Both the position numbers and the translations under genes were made by a program. From NCBI GenBank assembly GCA_027068725.1, contig JAMOMD010000067.1:1-14969 (forward strand): DNA of 14,969 nucleotides. Reading direction: 5' to 3'. The notes under the pieces were generated by a model. The model was not told the origin of the DNA. It searched no databases and saw only the letters and a program-made list of their open reading frames with translations. This document shows, one piece after another, positions 1-7,059 of the stretch. This stretch comes from Thermoproteales archaeon (GTDB lineage: Archaea; Thermoproteota; Thermoprotei; Thermoproteales; Thermocladiaceae). Every line of letters begins with the position of its first letter. Positions within the stretch are counted from its first letter, which is position 1.

Positions 1-1
1 G

Positions 2-316
2 TACGAGAGAGCTGACGTCATTGTTGCTTACGCACTGTTAGCATCCTATCTCAGATTCCCGTTCCTGTACTTAGAAGCTGGAAGTGGAGCACGTAATGCT
101 GTACCTCCTGACATAGTTGCGAGATGTCGCGCAGTTTACAATGGAATGCTCATTGTTGGAGGCGGCATTAGAAGCGAAGAAACAGCTTACAAAATAGCAA
201 GAGCAGGAGCAGACCTAATAGTGACAGGCACGGTAGTAGAGCAGGAACCTGACAAACTCAGAAAAATAATAGAAGCTGCACAGAAGGGAGGACTTGAGAG
301 ACGTAGAGCAAGATGA
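2..316 (+). CDS. Geranylgeranylglyceryl-phosphate synthase, C-terminal part (5' truncated by window edge)
   Basis: The reading frame is open from base 2 and ends at TGA 314-316, giving the last 104 residues. It contains the conserved C-terminal motifs of the family: YLEAGSGA, then IVGGGIRSEE (phosphate-binding loop) and ADLIVTGTVVE near the end, all typical of the last strands of a TIM barrel. The family joins geranylgeranyl diphosphate to sn-glycerol-1-phosphate, the first committed step of archaeal membrane lipid synthesis. The closely related PcrB/heptaprenylglyceryl family shares these motifs, but the archaeal context favours the geranylgeranyl enzyme. The stop codon overlaps the next gene's start as ATGA, so the two are probably translated from one transcript. 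The start codon and prenyl-binding half lie outside the window. Confidence 0.9.
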   Translation, partial: YERADVIVAYALLASYLRFPFLYLEAGSGARNAVPPDIVARCRAVYNGMLIVGGGIRSEETAYKIARAGADLIVTGTVVEQEPDKLRKIIEAAQKGGLERRRAR

Positions 317-873
317 GTAAGAACATACTTGACATATGTAGAAGATGCGGTGCAAAATGCTGTAAAGGACCAAGCCCAACAATAACAATATTCGACATAA
401 TTAGAATACTCAAGTTTCTCAACGATAGGCCAGATAGTATAGAGAAATATTTTGAGATATATACACATGAGTATTATGTAAAGCATGTGCTTCCCTCTCG
501 GTTTGGCATTAGGTTAAGTAATAATGTAGAAGAGCTCCTTAATAGGAGACTTGGAGATCTTTACAAGAACTTGCTCATAGTTAAACTGAGAAAGCGATCT
601 GATAACTCGTGTATATTCCTCACAGACGATTACAGATGTTCAATATATGATGTGAGACCAATGGCTTGCAGAGCTTATCCTATGAAAATACAAGGTGTTG
701 ATAATGACTGTCTACTTGTGCAGGAGGGCATAGAACTGTCTGAAGAGAAGGTATTTTTAGAACAGTATATTAGAGAGCTTGTGCTACATTACGAGATTTT
801 TGTAAAGTCTTACGTCTGTTCCATAAGAGATCTCGTTAGAGTTGTTGAGCTTTTCTGGAATGCTGTATCTTAG
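313..873 (+). CDS. YkgJ/UPF0153-type cysteine-cluster protein (putative Fe or Zn binding)
   Basis: This 186-residue protein has the family hallmark at its N-terminus: Cys9-x2-Cys12-x3-Cys16-Cys17. A second cluster at Cys100, Cys109 and Cys119 sits in the typical context CSIYDVRPMACRAYP, followed by Cys133. This matches the CxxCxxCC family (YkgJ, PF03692), a predicted zinc- or iron-chelating domain whose biochemical role is not established. No signal peptide or membrane segment is visible, so it is probably cytoplasmic. The central stretch (about residues 30-95) is mostly helical and less conserved. The start overlaps the stop of the lipid synthase gene (ATGA), indicating an operon and perhaps translational coupling. 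Family membership is clear; its function and any link to lipid synthesis are not. Confidence 0.85.
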   Translation: MSKNILDICRRCGAKCCKGPSPTITIFDIIRILKFLNDRPDSIEKYFEIYTHEYYVKHVLPSRFGIRLSNNVEELLNRRLGDLYKNLLIVKLRKRSDNSCIFLTDDYRCSIYDVRPMACRAYPMKIQGVDNDCLLVQEGIELSEEKVFLEQYIRELVLHYEIFVKSYVCSIRDLVRVVELFWNAVS

Positions 874-894
874 TTTTCTAAAATAGCCATTTAC

Positions 895-902
895 TATAAA
901 TA
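895..902 (+). promoter_or_regulatory. TATA-like box for the 931 gene
   Basis: TATAAATA lies in the 57-bp gap after the cysteine-cluster gene, centred about 32 bp before the ATG at 931. That places transcription initiation a few bases ahead of the start codon, leaving little or no leader. No Shine-Dalgarno is present, which agrees with a leaderless transcript and suggests the gene is transcribed separately from its upstream neighbours. Confidence 0.55.
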
Positions 903-930
903 CCAGCTGAACGATATGGCCTAAGAGTGC

Positions 931-1434
931 ATGTCTGAGAGTGCCAGTGTTGATTTTAGCATAGTTATAGAGCGAGTAAAGAAGTTAGTTAGCAAGCTTG
1001 CTAATGTTCCAGAGACTTGTGTAAAAGTTTCAAGAGTTGAGTTTTCTTCAGATGCTACTATTATGCAAGTTATGGCTGACAGTCGATGTTTTAGAGTTAA
1101 TATAAGCCCTGACGGTAGTATAAGATACGTAGAGGAAATTGTTGATATTGATAATACAAGATTCTGTATTGATAAAAAGTCTGCGATTGTGATTGTGTCG
1201 AGAAGGTTTCCACTATACTCTGTTGAAGATGTTATCGAGAAGAGTGATGGGTTTATTGTTAAGTTAGTATCACGAGATGGTACCAGAAGGATAACGGTCT
1301 TCGTGTCTTGTGATGGTTCTGTAAGAAAGATCTCTGATAAGGCTAGTGTAGACAAGATTGTGCGTTATATAGCATCATTTAAGAGTCTTATAGATAAAAG
1401 GCTATTGACGCGTATCCAACAACTTCGTCACTAA
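931..1434 (+). CDS. Hypothetical protein with two similar alpha/beta halves
   Basis: I do not recognise this 167-residue protein. It has no signal peptide or membrane segment. Two segments resemble each other: residues 29-70 and 96-137 both show a V-x2-V start, a short SD turn, two beta-like stretches separated by a charged turn, and a closing DGS motif (D61-G62-S63 and D128-G129-S130) followed by V/I-R. A helix-like segment precedes each copy. This alternating pattern ending in a DG turn recalls PepSY-like folds, but that is only a suggestion. There are four cysteines (30, 53, 79, 127). The ATG start is supported by a TATA-like box at the leaderless distance. The last 47 bases overlap the 3' end of the convergent MEMO-family gene. 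Confidence 0.7.
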   Translation: MSESASVDFSIVIERVKKLVSKLANVPETCVKVSRVEFSSDATIMQVMADSRCFRVNISPDGSIRYVEEIVDIDNTRFCIDKKSAIVIVSRRFPLYSVEDVIEKSDGFIVKLVSRDGTRRITVFVSCDGSVRKISDKASVDKIVRYIASFKSLIDKRLLTRIQQLRH

Positions 1435-2278
1435 AGGCTAGTTCGCCATACATCTCAGGGTTTACTTTTACAACATCACCTGATGTTGCATGCTTTAGTA
1501 GCTTCACTTTTTTCACACCTATTTCTTTTGCGGCAACTATTGCTGCTCCGACAGCACCATATCCGCAGACTGATACCGAGTATTGAGCTATAACGGAGTA
1601 GAATCCCTTCAAGTCTAGTTGCAGTACTTTTTCTATAGCTTTCATGTCCTTCTTCACAGCAACTTCGTGAGGTTCGTAATGTGTCCAGTCTGTTGATGCT
1701 ACAAATACTATTTCTCCAGGATTATACTCTTTCATAACTTCTCCAATAGCTCTTCCTACACACTCAGCTACATCAATTTCCTGATAAAAGAGGCATATTG
1801 GGACTATTTTGAATGTATTTCCTAGGAAGTACTGTAGGAAAGGTATCTGTACTTCGAGTGAGTGTTCTCGCACAAAAGCATACCAGTCTAGTTCAAGCAT
1901 TTTGCACCTCTTCATTAGTTTTCTAGCAACTTCTGTATCAATCTCTACTTCTCCAAGTGGCGTCTTCCAGACACCCTCATCGCATATTGCTACTGGTGCA
2001 CCAATGCCGTAGTGGTTAGGTCCAGCAATTATCACTGTTCGCGGCTTCTCGTACTTACATATTTCTATGAAGGAGAAGGCTGCGACAGGACCTGAGAATA
2101 TGTAACCTGCGTGAGGCGATATTACGATAGGTACAGCAGTCACGTCAGGTTCACGCTCAAGCTTTACCTCTCCTGGACCTACTGGATGTCTTATGCACCA
2201 CTCTATCTGCTGTCTTAGTTTCTCAGGATCGGCTTCATAGAATATTCCTGCTACAGCTGGCTCGCGTACTCGCGGCAT
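1388..2278 (-). CDS. amrB: MEMO1-family protein (AmmeMemoRadiSam protein B)
   Basis: This 296-residue protein matches the MEMO family across its length. MEMO proteins share the fold of class III extradiol dioxygenases. Conserved blocks are PAVAGIFYEAD near the N-terminus, SPHAGYIFSGP (His56), AGPNHYG (His89), REHSLEVQIPFLQ, VASTDWTHYEP (His200) and VCGYGA (Cys238). His56, His89 and Cys238 correspond to the metal-site residues described for the family. The enzymatic reaction of archaeal members is not settled. The frame is open upstream to an ATG at 2374, but family proteins begin at about MPRVREPAVAG, and a TATA-like box sits about 29 bp before 2278, so I place the start there. It is divergent from nurA and overlaps the 931 gene tail-to-tail by 47 bp. 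The usual AMMECR1 and radical-SAM partners are not in this window. Confidence 0.92.
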   Translation of the reverse strand: MPRVREPAVAGIFYEADPEKLRQQIEWCIRHPVGPGEVKLEREPDVTAVPIVISPHAGYIFSGPVAAFSFIEICKYEKPRTVIIAGPNHYGIGAPVAICDEGVWKTPLGEVEIDTEVARKLMKRCKMLELDWYAFVREHSLEVQIPFLQYFLGNTFKIVPICLFYQEIDVAECVGRAIGEVMKEYNPGEIVFVASTDWTHYEPHEVAVKKDMKAIEKVLQLDLKGFYSVIAQYSVSVCGYGAVGAAIVAAKEIGVKKVKLLKHATSGDVVKVNPEMYGELAFSDEVVGYASIAFYL

Positions 2279-2299
2279 GTCGGTCTTGTTGATGTTTAC

Positions 2300-2312
2300 T
2301 AAAATATTAAAC
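2300..2312 (-). promoter_or_regulatory. TATA-like box for the MEMO-family gene
   Basis: Read on the minus strand the element is GTTTAATATTTTA, centred about 28 bp upstream of the ATG at 2278. Its position favours 2278 over the upstream in-frame ATG at 2374, because it lies between them. It fits a leaderless or very short-leader transcript. Confidence 0.55.
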
Positions 2313-2371
2313 CTCACTAGTCCACTGCGAAAGTTTCGGTCTCTACAGCAGAATAGAACTACACGATAGAT

Positions 2372-2387
2372 CAATAAGTTGTTTAAT
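2372..2387 (+). promoter_or_regulatory. Weak TATA-like region for nurA and the resection gene block
   Basis: This A+T-rich stretch contains CAATAAG about 27 bp before the ATG at 2404 and TTTAAT about 20 bp before it. Neither is a strong box. If the second is the real one, transcription would begin inside the annotated start, and a GTG at 2449 with a GGAG nine bases upstream would be an alternative start. The 125-bp region between 2278 and 2404 must hold both divergent promoters. Confidence 0.3.
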
Positions 2388-2403
2388 CGAGTGTCTACGC
2401 GCG

Positions 2404-3810
2404 ATGCCTGACCTTTTCTTTGATTTATTTACGAAGGAGTTTCTTAAGGTGAAGGACAAGATAGGCACAGTAGCTCGCAGAGATGAGGGCACGTACCTGA
2501 CGAAGCTTCTAGAATCCGTGAAACCTGACGATGTCTGGAGAGAGCTCAGACTCTACAGCAGACGCGACGATTACATAGTAGCAGCAGTGGACGGTGGTAT
2601 ACGCACAATACCTCTCAGTGATGGCACAGAGATCCTGATAGCACGTGCACTCGCAGTAAACAACTATGGTGCACAGCCAATTAGGACACTCATAACCGAG
2701 TACCTACCGGTACCCAGTGGCGCAGCCTACTGGACATACCTTGGACTTGTCGAGCTCGAGACATGCAAGAAATGTGTCATTGAACAACTTAGCAAGTTCG
2801 AGCGCAGAGACAAGTACCTACTAATTGATGGCAGCCTATATGCTAGATTAATAGCAACAATACATAACCTAATCCTGACAAGAGGATTCCTCGATCTGTA
2901 CTACATTCCTGAAATAATGCTCTCGCTCATTAGACTAGCAGAATTACTTGAGCTCTGCAAGGAGCATGAAGTTAAGCCAATATTTGTGTCGAAGAACTCG
3001 AGCCTAAAAATACTGAAAGATCATATAATATTCACGCTTCTGAAAGATGCAGTAAAGGATAGCATAACGCTAAGCGTAGATCCTGAAATATTCGAGATAT
3101 TCACTAAGGGAGCAGAGTGGTACAGCATTGTATGGCTCAGGAAGTACAGAAAGAAGCTAGTTGAGCTTGCAGGAAAGTACTCTGGCTCAAATAAGGAGCT
3201 TGTCAAGTACGGCATCAGGACAGTGATCGCACAATCAATAACGGACACGTGCATCCTGGAGCATATAGCACAGATGAATAGCATAACCTGTGCAATATCA
3301 CGAAAGTTACTACTAGGTGCCGTTGACGCATACTTGAACGATAGGAAATTGACAAATCCTGACGCTCTATACAAGGTGATTCAGGATAGAGTTGAAGACT
3401 GCATAATGCTGAGAATGAGTCCAGAAGAAGAGGCAGAACATTATAGAGACTTAGCGAGACGTGTACGAGATCTATTAGGAAAACTTCCTAGAATACTTCT
3501 AACATATATAAAACTCCGTAAAGATGATACACCAATACTTGTCGAAATTCCAGTACAGAAGTGGAGATTCTTCGACGAGACAATTCCTCCTAAGATATTC
3601 TACGATAGTTTTAATATGTGGGATATAATTGAGTTGCTATACTCCGAGTATAAGGACCCATACCATTACAATAGGATGCTGTGGCTTGCACACAATTATG
3701 TGCATTTCAGCGAGAACGAGTTACAGGAATATACTATGAGTATAATGAAAATGCTAGATAAGATCCGTGGTAGAAGACTTAGAACGCTCTTAGTGAGTGC
3801 TTATGAGTGA
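2404..3810 (+). CDS. nurA: NurA 5'-3' nuclease
   Basis: This 468-residue protein is NurA, the nuclease that works with the HerA translocase to resect DNA ends and produce 3' single strands for RadA. The RNase H-like core is marked by AAVDGGIRTI (metal-binding Asp63) and LLIDGSLYARL (Asp142). The C-terminal block around residues 418-436 (YNRMLWLAHNYVH) matches the conserved Tyr/His segment near the end of NurA proteins. The length is comparable to Pyrococcus NurA and greater than Sulfolobus NurA. The ATG at 2404 is the first Met in frame after the divergent promoter; GTG 2449 would remove 15 residues and is possible. The stop overlaps the herA start by 8 bp, and herA, mre11 and rad50 follow directly, which supports the assignment strongly. 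Confidence 0.92.
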   Translation: MPDLFFDLFTKEFLKVKDKIGTVARRDEGTYLTKLLESVKPDDVWRELRLYSRRDDYIVAAVDGGIRTIPLSDGTEILIARALAVNNYGAQPIRTLITEYLPVPSGAAYWTYLGLVELETCKKCVIEQLSKFERRDKYLLIDGSLYARLIATIHNLILTRGFLDLYYIPEIMLSLIRLAELLELCKEHEVKPIFVSKNSSLKILKDHIIFTLLKDAVKDSITLSVDPEIFEIFTKGAEWYSIVWLRKYRKKLVELAGKYSGSNKELVKYGIRTVIAQSITDTCILEHIAQMNSITCAISRKLLLGAVDAYLNDRKLTNPDALYKVIQDRVEDCIMLRMSPEEEAEHYRDLARRVRDLLGKLPRILLTYIKLRKDDTPILVEIPVQKWRFFDETIPPKIFYDSFNMWDIIELLYSEYKDPYHYNRMLWLAHNYVHFSENELQEYTMSIMKMLDKIRGRRLRTLLVSAYE

Positions 3811-5767
3811 CGTTGTTGGTTATGTAGTATCAGCCGAGGGAAGTGGAATATTTTCAATAGCATTGAAGAGACTTGATGTAAGTAGGTACGATTATGTGTA
3901 CTTTTATGTTAATGAGAAAGTTGATGGTAAGGTACAGCAGGTTAAGGTACTTGGGCAGATCATAGATATAAAGAGAGAACCTTACAGATTCACACCTGAG
4001 TCGTACATAGCTGATGTACTTGAATCAACGCCACAGGATAGTTTAGTTGAAGTTATTGTTGGTAAGGTGCTTGTACTTGGATATAAGAAAAATGGAACGA
4101 TAGTACGCCCGAAGAGTGTTCCTCCAGTTGGAACTAAGGTCTATTTAGCAAATGATGATGATATAAAAGAGCTCATAAGAGTACCTGATGAGAGAGGGCT
4201 ACACTTAGGATATCTTGTTACTAGACCCACAATAGATGTTAATATAGATGTTTATGGTCTTAGAAGACATTTAGCAATAATTGCAGCTACTGGAAGTGGA
4301 AAAACTTGGACTAGCATACTACTAATAGAGGAGCTACTTAGAAAAGGTGCGACAATAGTAGTTATTGATCCACACGGTGAGTATGTTCCCATAAAGAATA
4401 GTATAATAAGACTAGGACCGGAGTACGCGGATTCTGTAACTGTTTTGAAAATATCTGATTACCAGTTTGGAGAAAAGAAGTATCGTGTAGACATTGCAGA
4501 CCTAGACTCAGAAACTCTCGCTACTTTAGCGAGAATTCCGCCTAATGCAGCTAAGGTTAGGTATGTTATATCTCAGGCTCACAAGTTATTACTATTGCTA
4601 AGAGAAGGTACTGGCGAGAGGAGAATATGTACCATAAGGAATTTACTTAGAGTACTTAAGTTAATAGCTTCAGGACATGCCACAAGTCTAACGAGAATTT
4701 GTCAGGTGCTTAGACCGAGTGTTAATCCAAGTCAGATAACTGATCCTAAAATTAGGAAGAAGCTTGATAATATTGTAAATGAGCTTAAACAGATGTGTGA
4801 AGAGAAGCGTAATAGAACTGTAGCAATGTCTGCAATAATAAGATTAAGAAAACTCGCGAGATTGGGAGTATACACCTACTTCTCAACTTCATTATCAACA
4901 ATATTAAAGCCAGGCCATGTGACAATAATAAACCTGGCTGGAGTCAGCGATGAGGTTCAGGATCACGTTGCTCATCATGTGCTTACGAGGATATTGAACG
5001 CTAGAATTCGCTACGTCAGGAAGCTACGTGGACCTAAGTATCCTTATCCTGTCGTGGTCATTGTTGAGGAGGCTCACAGATTTGCTCCTCCGAGGAATAG
5101 AGAGAGAAAGTGGAGTGCAGAGACTCTCGCGAGGATTGCCTGTGAGGGAAGAAAGTTTGGTGTGTATCTTGTAATAATAACGCAGAGACCGTCGAAGATA
5201 GATCCTGACATTTTGAGCCAGTGTAATAGTCAGATTGTCTTGAGACTAATCAACGTGAAAGACATTGAGGCTGTTGTACACTCTAGTGAGGTCATTGATT
5301 CAGAGCTCTCGAGACTTATACCTCAGCTAAATGTTGGTGAGGCGATAGTAACTGGCCCTATAGTACCTATGCCATTGATAATTAAGCTCAGGGACAGAGT
5401 ACTTGAGTACGGTGGCGGCGATATAGATGTCGTCGAGGAGTGGAGAAGGAGTCTTGAATCTAGGAAGGGAAGTACTAACGAGCTAATGAAAGTCATTAAC
5501 GAAATTCTCGACGTTGAAGTACCGAGACTTGAAGTTGAGCGTGCACTACTCAATGTTAAGTCTGTTGAGAGCTACACGCTTGAAGATGGCACACTTTCAG
5601 GATTCGTAGATGGCGTATATGCTGAGATAAGGCTGAGCGAGAAGACGTGGACATGTAGCAAGTGTAGTAATCTCATGCTCACGCCATGTGAGCATGTTAT
5701 TACATTACTTGCACGTGCATACGTTGATGGTAGGTTAAGAAGGTACATCTCTAGTAGAGGTGAGTAA
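3803..5767 (+). CDS. herA: HerA bipolar DNA helicase/translocase with extra C-terminal zinc-finger-like region
   Basis: This 654-residue protein is HerA, the hexameric FtsK-HerA ATPase that drives DNA through NurA during end resection. An N-terminal HAS-barrel (about 1-110) precedes the ATPase core: Walker A ATGSGKT (Lys167), DPHGEY at 189-194, Walker B VIVEEAHRF (Glu422-Glu423), and a polar sensor region ITQRPSKIDPDILSQCNSQ at about 459-477. Sulfolobus HerA ends near 500 residues. This protein continues, and residues 578-640 end in Cys618-x2-Cys621-x7-Cys629-x-His631, preceded by a glycine-rich beta stretch, resembling a SWIM zinc finger. I chose ATG 3803, overlapping the nurA stop; an in-frame GTG at 3797 adds two residues. 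A weak GTGAG lies just upstream of the ATG. Confidence 0.93.
   Translation: MSDVVGYVVSAEGSGIFSIALKRLDVSRYDYVYFYVNEKVDGKVQQVKVLGQIIDIKREPYRFTPESYIADVLESTPQDSLVEVIVGKVLVLGYKKNGTIVRPKSVPPVGTKVYLANDDDIKELIRVPDERGLHLGYLVTRPTIDVNIDVYGLRRHLAIIAATGSGKTWTSILLIEELLRKGATIVVIDPHGEYVPIKNSIIRLGPEYADSVTVLKISDYQFGEKKYRVDIADLDSETLATLARIPPNAAKVRYVISQAHKLLLLLREGTGERRICTIRNLLRVLKLIASGHATSLTRICQVLRPSVNPSQITDPKIRKKLDNIVNELKQMCEEKRNRTVAMSAIIRLRKLARLGVYTYFSTSLSTILKPGHVTIINLAGVSDEVQDHVAHHVLTRILNARIRYVRKLRGPKYPYPVVVIVEEAHRFAPPRNRERKWSAETLARIACEGRKFGVYLVIITQRPSKIDPDILSQCNSQIVLRLINVKDIEAVVHSSEVIDSELSRLIPQLNVGEAIVTGPIVPMPLIIKLRDRVLEYGGGDIDVVEEWRRSLESRKGSTNELMKVINEILDVEVPRLEVERALLNVKSVESYTLEDGTLSGFVDGVYAEIRLSEKTWTCSKCSNLMLTPCEHVITLLARAYVDGRLRRYISSRGE
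5757..5763 (+). promoter_or_regulatory. Strong Shine-Dalgarno for mre11
   Basis: GAGGTGA lies at the very end of herA, 7 bases before the ATG at 5771. It is a full match to the archaeal anti-Shine-Dalgarno (CACCTC). It fixes the mre11 start and shows that mre11 is translated from an internal position of a longer mRNA, unlike the leaderless genes elsewhere in the window. Confidence 0.75.
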
Positions 5768-5770
5768 TCG

Positions 5771-7054
5771 ATGCTGATTGCTCATTTAGCAGACATTCAT
5801 ATTGGCCATAGGCAGTACGGGCTTGAGCAGCGTGCAGAAGATTATGCTCTAGCATTCAGGAAGGCTATTGATAAGCTCCTTAAGCTTGCCGAGGAGGAAG
5901 AGCTTGAGCATGTTGTTATTTCAGGAGACTTGTTTGATACTACTAGACCAACACCTGCAGCTTACATAACGGTAATTGACTGTCTCAGAAAACTTGCTGA
6001 GGTCGGCGTCAGAGTTTATGTAATTAGAGGTAATCATGAGGCACCTGTAGTTAACCCAGTCGAAAATCCGCTAAAGGTACTTGCTTCAATGGGTCTCGTC
6101 ACATATCTAGAACGTGACTATGCGGACATTGGCAAGGTCAGGATAATAGGTCATGGCTGTGTATATACTGAGCACCAGCAGAAGCTCTACTCAGCTCTCA
6201 CGACGTTAACTGACCCGAATAGGGTTAACGTTGTCCTACTGCACCAGTATGTTGAGGGGACTCCCTTCTTGTACTACATGCCTAACGTAGATTACTATGC
6301 AATAAATAGCAAGGTCGTAAAGACACTGATAGCCGATAGAGATGGTATATTCCTATGCGGACATATTCACGAACATAATCTAAGACATCCCGAGCTTCCG
6401 GTCATTTACTCTGGCTCTCTAGAGATCTGGGACTCTAGAGAATTTGAAACGTACAAGTACAGCAATGGTAAACTTGTTAAAGTTCAAGATCAGGCACCAA
6501 AGGGATTTCTGCTAGTAGAGATCTCAGAGTCTTCAGGAAAGTTTAGGGTCAAGCCTATCAAGATAGAGCCAACGCGACGTATGATAAAGATAGAGATGGA
6601 GTACGACGAGCTTGACCCCGTTACGTTTAGAAGAGACATGCTTTACCTGATAGAGAACTTTGACATACCTGACGCGTACCTGCAAATTGAGGTTAGGGGA
6701 AGACTACGCGAGGGCTACTCTACAAGAGACTTGCAGTCTTCACAGTTTAGGAGAATGTTTCACAAGGTTTTGCGTGCTGACATAAAGTTAGACGTGGAGA
6801 AGCCTGAGAAGACAGTGACTAGGAAGAATCTCGCAGTAACACAGACCTACAGAGGAATAGAGGACATTATCAGGAAAGCAGTCAAGCAGGTGCTTGCGGG
6901 CGATGCCGAGGCTGATAAGGTGAGCGAACTCATTATTCGTCTCATAGAGAAGGCTGAAGAAGGTGATAAGAGTGGTATATTGAACTTGTTAGAAAAGTAC
7001 ATTGGAGTTAATATTAAGCCTGAGAAAGATATAACATCACTGCTCTTCGGGTAA
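5771..7054 (+). CDS. mre11: Mre11 DNA double-strand break repair nuclease
   Basis: This 427-residue Mn-dependent phosphoesterase is the nuclease of the Mre11-Rad50 complex, which detects and trims DNA double-strand breaks. The five phosphoesterase motifs are present in order: LADIHIGHR (Asp8, His10), ISGDLFD (Asp53), IRGNHEAP (Asn88, His89), LLHQY (His158) and CGHIHEH (His198, His200). The capping domain follows (about 260-345). The C-terminal helices (about 360-427) correspond to the region that binds the Rad50 coiled-coil base. Length is usual for archaeal Mre11. It starts 3 bases after the herA stop behind a strong Shine-Dalgarno and ends 5 bases before rad50, so the nuclease and its ATPase partner are made from one message. 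Confidence 0.97.
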   Translation: MLIAHLADIHIGHRQYGLEQRAEDYALAFRKAIDKLLKLAEEEELEHVVISGDLFDTTRPTPAAYITVIDCLRKLAEVGVRVYVIRGNHEAPVVNPVENPLKVLASMGLVTYLERDYADIGKVRIIGHGCVYTEHQQKLYSALTTLTDPNRVNVVLLHQYVEGTPFLYYMPNVDYYAINSKVVKTLIADRDGIFLCGHIHEHNLRHPELPVIYSGSLEIWDSREFETYKYSNGKLVKVQDQAPKGFLLVEISESSGKFRVKPIKIEPTRRMIKIEMEYDELDPVTFRRDMLYLIENFDIPDAYLQIEVRGRLREGYSTRDLQSSQFRRMFHKVLRADIKLDVEKPEKTVTRKNLAVTQTYRGIEDIIRKAVKQVLAGDAEADKVSELIIRLIEKAEEGDKSGILNLLEKYIGVNIKPEKDITSLLFG

Positions 7055-7059
7055 GCCTA

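Noticed and set aside
921..1355. Minus-strand open frame of 144 codons opposite the 931 gene
   Set aside because: Its composition (many Ser, Thr, Leu) is that of an antisense shadow, and it has no motif or promoter. The plus-strand frame has a TATA-like box and an internally consistent repeat pattern.
2279..2374. N-terminal extension of the MEMO-family protein to an in-frame ATG at 2374
   Set aside because: The extra 32 residues are not family-like, would cover the divergent promoter region, and a TATA-like box lies between the two ATG codons.
2404..5767. Possible HerA-NurA antiviral defence system
   Set aside because: HerA-nuclease pairs occur in defence islands, but here they sit with Mre11 and Rad50 among housekeeping genes and have canonical repair-type sequences, so the recombination role is far more likely.
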